From Strix aluco (Eukaryota > Chordata > Aves > Strigiformes > Strigidae), in contig NC_133971.1 in NCBI RefSeq assembly GCF_031877795.1, positions 208,501 through 272,500 of the forward strand: a stretch of DNA of 64,000 nucleotides, given 5' to 3'. Of the stretch, positions 59,206-64,000 are shown piece by piece. The notes below the pieces were generated by a model. The model was not told where the DNA came from, made no database searches, and saw nothing but the letters and a program-made list of their open reading frames with translations. Position 1 is the stretch's first letter, and each line of letters begins with the position of its first letter. The translations under genes and the position numbers were made by a program.

Positions 59206-59211
59206 TTTATT
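59206..59211 (-). terminator. Possible distal ZCCHC7 polyadenylation signal
   Basis: AATAAA on the minus strand in an AT-rich stretch about 1.45 kb past the ZCCHC7 stop codon. It could serve a longer 3' UTR isoform if the proximal signals are skipped. Nothing else supports its use. Confidence 0.25.
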
Positions 59212-59839
59212 ATTTTTTTTTTAATTGGGGCTAAAAGTGATTTCCTTTTTCAGTATCATGAGGAAATTTTCAATCAAGTAATCAATGAAGCTAAGCAAAA
59301 ATAGATTTCAGTTGCCAACAAGGATGCACTTAAGCAAGACTGGGCCAAGTATTATGTAGGCAAACCTCTACTCTGAACACCTCTGAGATGAGGTGATACG
59401 GTCACTAAAACACCAGTGTTCTCACTGGTGACCTCACCAAACAAAAAGCTGATGAATTTAAGGAATAGCAGCATGCAATACTACTGGCAGAATGATAGTG
59501 CTGAATTTTTTCTAGTTTACCCATTTCCCCTTCTCAGACACCTTGCATTAGCACAGGTTACAAATACTGTCCAATTTGAAAATACTACTGTAGCCAAATG
59601 CCCATTTCTTAGCAAGAATTAAGAGAGGACACGCAACTTCATGAAACTGCCTGTTAGTTACTATCAATTGCTCAGCAAAAGGAGTGGTACAGTATAGAGC
59701 AGGTCGTGAAAAACTAGAGTACAGATAATTTCCCTTTCAAAACCAGAAAATCTCTTGCCAGAGGTGTTGTAGTTTCAGCTCAGGAAAGAGAAGACGACAC
59801 TTGGTAATGCAAGAAAATGTAGAACAAACATTGTTTTAT

Positions 59840-60656
59840 ATCCCTCATGTAAAGGTTTATTTGGGTTTTTCCTTTGACGAAGCATTTATTCTTACAAAGC
59901 TTTTAATAACACACTCATTTAATTCCAGTGTACAAAAATAACTGTCTTTAAAAAAATGACTAAACTTTAGAACAGCACGTCTGGAACCAAATACGTTGAT
60001 CATACTCTCCTTTCTTTCCTCCAGAAACAACTTCCACATCAAGAGGAACAAAGGACGTGTGTAATTCAAGATGTGAACTCTGTTCCCCTGCCCCACTGCC
60101 CGTTGGCAAAGACAGGGAAGGGGCCAGCGCAGAGCTCGCTGCTGGCACCGGGCGATGGACCCGTGGAGCGCGGCGCGGAAGACGTCACGTCCCAAAGTGC
60201 AAGGCAACAACTTTGCAGCAGCTTCCGGGAGGGAAAGAAGTGGGAAAGTGCCCAGCTGCACCCTGGAGAGGATTGAGCGGCCGCGGGGAACGTCCCTGGC
60301 CTCTGCCCCCGCTCCCCCCAGCGTGAGCCTCTCCAGTGTCAGCCCCAAACTGTGCTCCCCAGCAGCAGATCCTGCTCCAACGGGCAGAGCCACCTCTCAC
60401 CGGTGAAGAAACAAAACCTATCAACCCCAACGGGGCCCCCGTCCCCCCCACACCCCCCCAAACAAAGAAGATAATCTTACAGCCAATTCCGGGGCCGCAC
60501 AGCGCAGCCCTGGCGTCAGGTGCGCTGTGTCCCGCTGTGGCTGCCAACACCCCGCGCGCTCCGCTCTGGGACGGACGCGGGTCCACGCGCTACGAGAGGG
60601 ACCCAAACAGACAGAGGACAGAGCCGGAGCCAGTACAGACAGTATCCACAGCTGCA
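59840..60656 (-). other. ZCCHC7: ZCCHC7 3' untranslated region
   Basis: The stretch after the ZCCHC7 stop codon leads to two minus-strand AATAAA signals, at 59890-59885 and 59861-59856. The first 450 nt are GC-rich and the last part AT-rich. A 178-codon minus-strand ORF across it has no family resemblance and is not annotated. Confidence 0.6.
59856..59890 (-). terminator. ZCCHC7: ZCCHC7 polyadenylation signals (two AATAAA)
   Basis: AATAAA occurs at 59890-59885 and again at 59861-59856 on the minus strand, followed by T/G-containing sequence. These are the first canonical signals after the stop codon. Confidence 0.6.
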
Positions 60657-61665
60657 TCACCAGGATTTCTGCCTGGCCTTCCTCCCCCTCTGTTTTATAA
60701 GGAATAAATTCTCGTTGATATCAGGACTATCGTCTTTCTGCTTTTTCCATTTCTTCTTCCTTTTCGCACCTTCCAGAGGCTCCTGCACATACGCAGTCTT
60801 GCTGCCCGAGAACGCCTTGAAAACGGACCTGTGATGGGTTCTGCTGCCCTTACACGCCTGCCTTTTGGACCCTCTAGGGAAGTTCTCCTCCAAATTGCGG
60901 CCAATTTCAACATCCCTTCTGTGTTTCTTTTCTCTGCGTGTCTCCGCCTGGGACATCTTCATCTTTTTGTGACACTCCCCACCTTTGCTGTGTTTCCCAT
61001 ACTCTTTCCCATGCTTGCTCTTTTTCTTGTGGCTGTGCCCCTCATGTGTTTCTTCCTGCCACGGTGTCTCCGGCTGCTGTGGCAGCAGGCCAGCCTCCTG
61101 CAGTTCTGTAAAACAGAGCAGTTTATTTCAATACCCATGCAGAAAACCCCAAACCATCACAGATTTCATTATGTATGTATGAAGTTAGAAAAAAATCTGA
61201 TAGATTTTTTTCATAGTGTTTTTCTTCCTGTCAACAGACTAGAATCTTAACAAATTACAGTTTAACCCTCTTCCTGCTAGTTTACAGCATTTTTAATGTC
61301 AGTGGATTTTTTAGAATTAAAACATCTGACAACGCCCACCTAGTGGCTTTGACACAGTAAATTTCCATGATAGACATGGTTGAATAAAGTCACGAATCTT
61401 TTACTACTCTTAGACTACCTGTTCAAATCCCTATAGCTTTTCCCGACACATGAAAATAATCCCACAATATTTCTAAAAGCAGCAAGCACAGAAGAAAGTA
61501 TTTCAAAGAACTGAAAGGCAGGAGGGATCTCCCAAAATATACTCTACCTGCAACCTTTCTTTTTAATCTGTTCTCTCTTCTCTTGATTTCATATTCATTG
61601 TCGTAGCAGTAGATGAACGGAGAAGTAGGGAACATGGTCCCGTGCATCCTCTTTTCTGAGCACTC
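60657..61665 (-). CDS. ZCCHC7: ZCCHC7 last two coding exons (partial gene; zinc-knuckle TRAMP-like subunit)
   Basis: Penultimate exon 61665-61548 (acceptor TTTTGCAG, donor G|GTAGAG) and last exon 61105-60657 (acceptor TTTTACAG), joined in frame. The first begins ECSEKRMHG, the end of the final CCHC zinc knuckle (...H-x4-C), followed by [19 protein letters not shown]. The last exon begins LQEAGLLPQ and continues as a Lys/Arg/His-rich tail with NFPRGSK and the conserved end NLFLIKQR, then stop at 60659-60657. These match the C-terminal half of vertebrate ZCCHC7, the Air1/2-type subunit that links the PAPD5/7 poly(A) polymerase and MTR4 in nucleolar RNA surveillance. The earlier knuckles and N-terminus lie beyond the right edge. 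The terminal GRKARQKSW is a few residues longer than the human KKKS end. Confidence 0.92.
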
Positions 61666-64000
61666 CTGCAAAACACATTTCAAGTCACTACATGTGGCTG
61701 AGTTGGGATCTTCCTGGAAGGGAAACAGGTCGGATTCTGCCGGTGCTGGCCTGTACCTCTGAAGGATGTGGCCAGCAGTTCTTTAACACTGATAATTTTA
61801 TTACCAACCAATAAACCTTCCTGTGCACACGAGCCAAGCTGCAGTCCTCCTGCAGCACATGGCAGGAATCCCACCCCTTCCCGCACCTCCTGCACACCTG
61901 CAGCAGCAGCAGCAGAGGACTGGAAGCGGGTGAGCACCAGGCGAACGGGAGGCGAATGGCCCGTGGAGCCGCTGGGCCCGGGAACGGGGCGTCCTGCTGC
62001 AGCTGGGCCAGCTCCCCGCTCCCCAACGCTGCTTCTCGCTGCCACACGATCACGTGCCCGGTCTCCTTGGAAGACAAATACTTCTGATCTTTTAACCTGG
62101 ATCCTCTGGGGTGAAAGGATGTGCAGAAACATGGCAGGCTCCAGGGGCGGGGTGGGCTGAGGGAGGGAGCGAGCAGCGGTGGGGGCCAGGGGGTGTCCGG
62201 CTGCCTGTGGTTTCGGCACAGGTACAAACCAAACACAAATCCTGCAGGAGCTGGACATTGAGGGGAGAGGAGGAGAGCCCCAACCAGCTGGCTGAGGTGA
62301 GCAAGGGGCTGGCTCTGCGTCACGCACATGTCAGCCCATTTCCCAAACACTTGATTCAGAAATACGGATTTTTTCGCTGCTGTACACAAAGTGTTAGCAA
62401 TGTTTCATGAGCCAGGCTAACTGGGATGCTTCCTACGGTTCTGTCTTTTTTTCAGGGCACCATGTGATATTAACTGATGCCTTCATCTCCCTGTAAACTG
62501 CTTGTTACCTTTCTACTTCTTGGGTACTGCCCAAATCTAGTGAATTCTGGACCTTGCCATTCTCAAGAAACGGTCAGGAGCTTTCACCCACCCTGACATC
62601 TCCACCAAAAGCTAAGCAGCTTTCCTCTTGCTATTTCTACCACTTTTCTTGCTATTTCTACCACTTTTGTTGCTATTTCTACCATGCAGTGCCACCTTTA
62701 GCACCTCCCTTCCCCGTCTGTCCTCCTGTCTGCCTCCCTCTCTTTTTCAGAGACAGAGTGCAGAAAAGATGCATTTCAGATGTATTTCATGTTTCTCAGC
62801 TTTTATTTGGCCTTTGCTTGGCTGAAATTAAATGAAGAATGGGGTTATTCTCTGTGGTGTCCTCCAGAAGGGTATCGTTAAGTTGTGTAACTACTGGCTT
62901 ATCTCCATGTGCATGGAGAGTGTGGAGGAGCGACGGCAGCCCATAGTCAGAGCCCGCCCAGGTCGGAGGGCTCGGCCTTACCCCACTGCAAAATCAGGCT
63001 GAAAGGGACTTAGGAGGGGACACGTGAGTCCCTGCGTTGCCTGAGGCTGTTCTCGGCAGCTATTCATCTGAGGTACACGTGTCCTGGAAGGCGACCAGAT
63101 TTCACATGCACACCTCGAACAGTCAGCTATCACCGCGAAGAACCTCCTCTCCCACCGTTCCTGGGTCCTCCATCTACCTCCCTCAGAGTTATGTCGAGAG
63201 AAAAGCCAAACGGACAAATGACACTTCAAATACCTGTGTTTCACGTGAGTGAAACCTAAGAGTGGCCGCTAGGCAGGGCACAGAGCTGCCAGCCTATCTG
63301 GATGGAAATGAAAGAAAATACTGAACACTGCTGAAGAGGTCACTGAAAACGACACAGACCGGCTTTACGCAGGAGCACGCAGACACACCATCCTTCTGTG
63401 AGACCTGCGAAAGTGCTGCTTGAGATCCCGCACCAAATCTGGGGCTTGCCCTGCAGGTTCGTTATTTTTGGTTTGTTAACGCACTGACAGAGAAGCCTTC
63501 ATGGATGAAACGCATGTGCCACCCCCATGGGAGCTCCTCTTCCTCTCCATCACCACCATCTTGGTCCCTCGGCCCAGCGGCGCCCAACAGGCTCTGGGCT
63601 GCTCCTGTCCCCCCCTGGCGCGCTGGCGCTGCTGCCACCCACTCCCGGGACAGTCCTCGGTGCTGGAGGCAGAGGCAGAAGCAGGGCCTGCTGCCACCCC
63701 ACACCAGGCATTTCCTGTCTGACTGGCATACTGGGCAGACTGGGATGTGAAGGCGAGGCACGTCTGCAGGGACCGTACCGCCCCTCACCCCTGCTGCCTT
63801 CAGAACTGGCTGCAGCCCCAGTAATGCAGCGGGACTCCTCATTAACTTACCCTCCCTCTTAACTGGCCCCTCAAGATGCCCACATCCTTGTTATGGACCA
63901 CAAGAGACGATGTTTGGGATGTCTGATTGCTATGAAATGAACTATGATGCCAAGTCTACTACAGAAAATAAGATTTCTTGTCCTTATTAAATCTTCAGTT
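61666..64000 (-). other. ZCCHC7 intron (partial)
   Basis: The intron upstream of the penultimate coding exon runs off the right edge. I looked for a zinc-knuckle exon (the expected Y-C-x2-C, GHYGH pattern) on the minus strand and did not find one. It holds a 21-bp x3 tandem repeat at 62627-62688. No nested gene was recognised. Confidence 0.6.
62627..62688. repeat. 21-bp tandem repeat, three copies
   Basis: The unit cttgctatttctaccactttt recurs at 62627, 62648 and 62669 with one or two changes in the last copy. Confidence 0.9.

Noticed and set aside
59857-60393. 178-codon minus-strand ORF after ZCCHC7
   Set aside because: Falls in the ZCCHC7 3' UTR in the GC-rich part; no family resemblance.
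1-64000. CRISPR arrays, operons, tRNA or rRNA genes, bacterial-type elements
   Set aside because: None was seen; regular repeats present are microsatellites, minisatellites, CR1 and LTRs of a vertebrate genome.

Overview
The window is vertebrate nuclear DNA, almost certainly from a bird. Its coding exons match tetrapod genes with GT-AG introns. The repeats include the avian-type CR1 LINE, with its 3' end carrying the agaatcat-like tail, and several families of retroviral LTRs. The gene order is the conserved POLR1E - ZBTB5 - GRHPR - ZCCHC7 block, which lies next to PAX5 on human 9p13 and is expected to be Z-linked in birds. That placement is established knowledge, not visible here. The species cannot be named from this sequence.

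Layout: (1) 1-1060 is a CpG island. It holds a minus-strand start codon that fits POLR1E exon 1 and leaves the window on the left, and the non-coding first exon of ZBTB5 running the other way, so it looks like a shared divergent promoter. (2) 531-12384 is the ZBTB5 first intron. The whole ZBTB5 protein (674 aa, BTB plus two C-terminal zinc fingers) is read from one exon at 12389-14413, followed by an AT-rich 3' UTR to about 17.3 kb. (3) 17.3-25.8 kb is the gap between the converging ZBTB5 and GRHPR ends and contains three LTR insertions. (4) GRHPR occupies 25919-33173 on the minus strand in nine coding exons. All splice junctions can be placed and the frame closes to a 322-aa protein. A second CpG island covers its 5' end. 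(5) 33.2-59.8 kb has no supported gene. It holds three CR1 fragments, three near-identical 551-bp LTRs (a fourth is at 20.8 kb), a diverged relative of that LTR, one copy of a second LTR family, a (CATCC)n array, and several AT-rich islands inside GC-rich DNA. (6) 59.8-64.0 kb is the 3' end of ZCCHC7 on the minus strand: 3' UTR, last coding exon, penultimate coding exon and part of an intron. The rest of the gene lies off the right edge.

The four genes are neighbours by ancient synteny and do not form a pathway. ZBTB5 is a nuclear repressor, GRHPR a cytosolic glyoxylate/hydroxypyruvate reductase, ZCCHC7 a zinc-knuckle subunit of the nuclear TRAMP-type RNA surveillance complex, and POLR1E an RNA polymerase I subunit. 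I found no convincing undescribed system. The most interesting non-coding signal is the GRHPR-ZCCHC7 interval, whose human counterpart holds a distal PAX5 enhancer; its AT-rich islands, one with a perfect octamer site, are candidates for the avian equivalent. The second is the local cluster of young same-orientation LTRs, mostly lacking target-site duplications.
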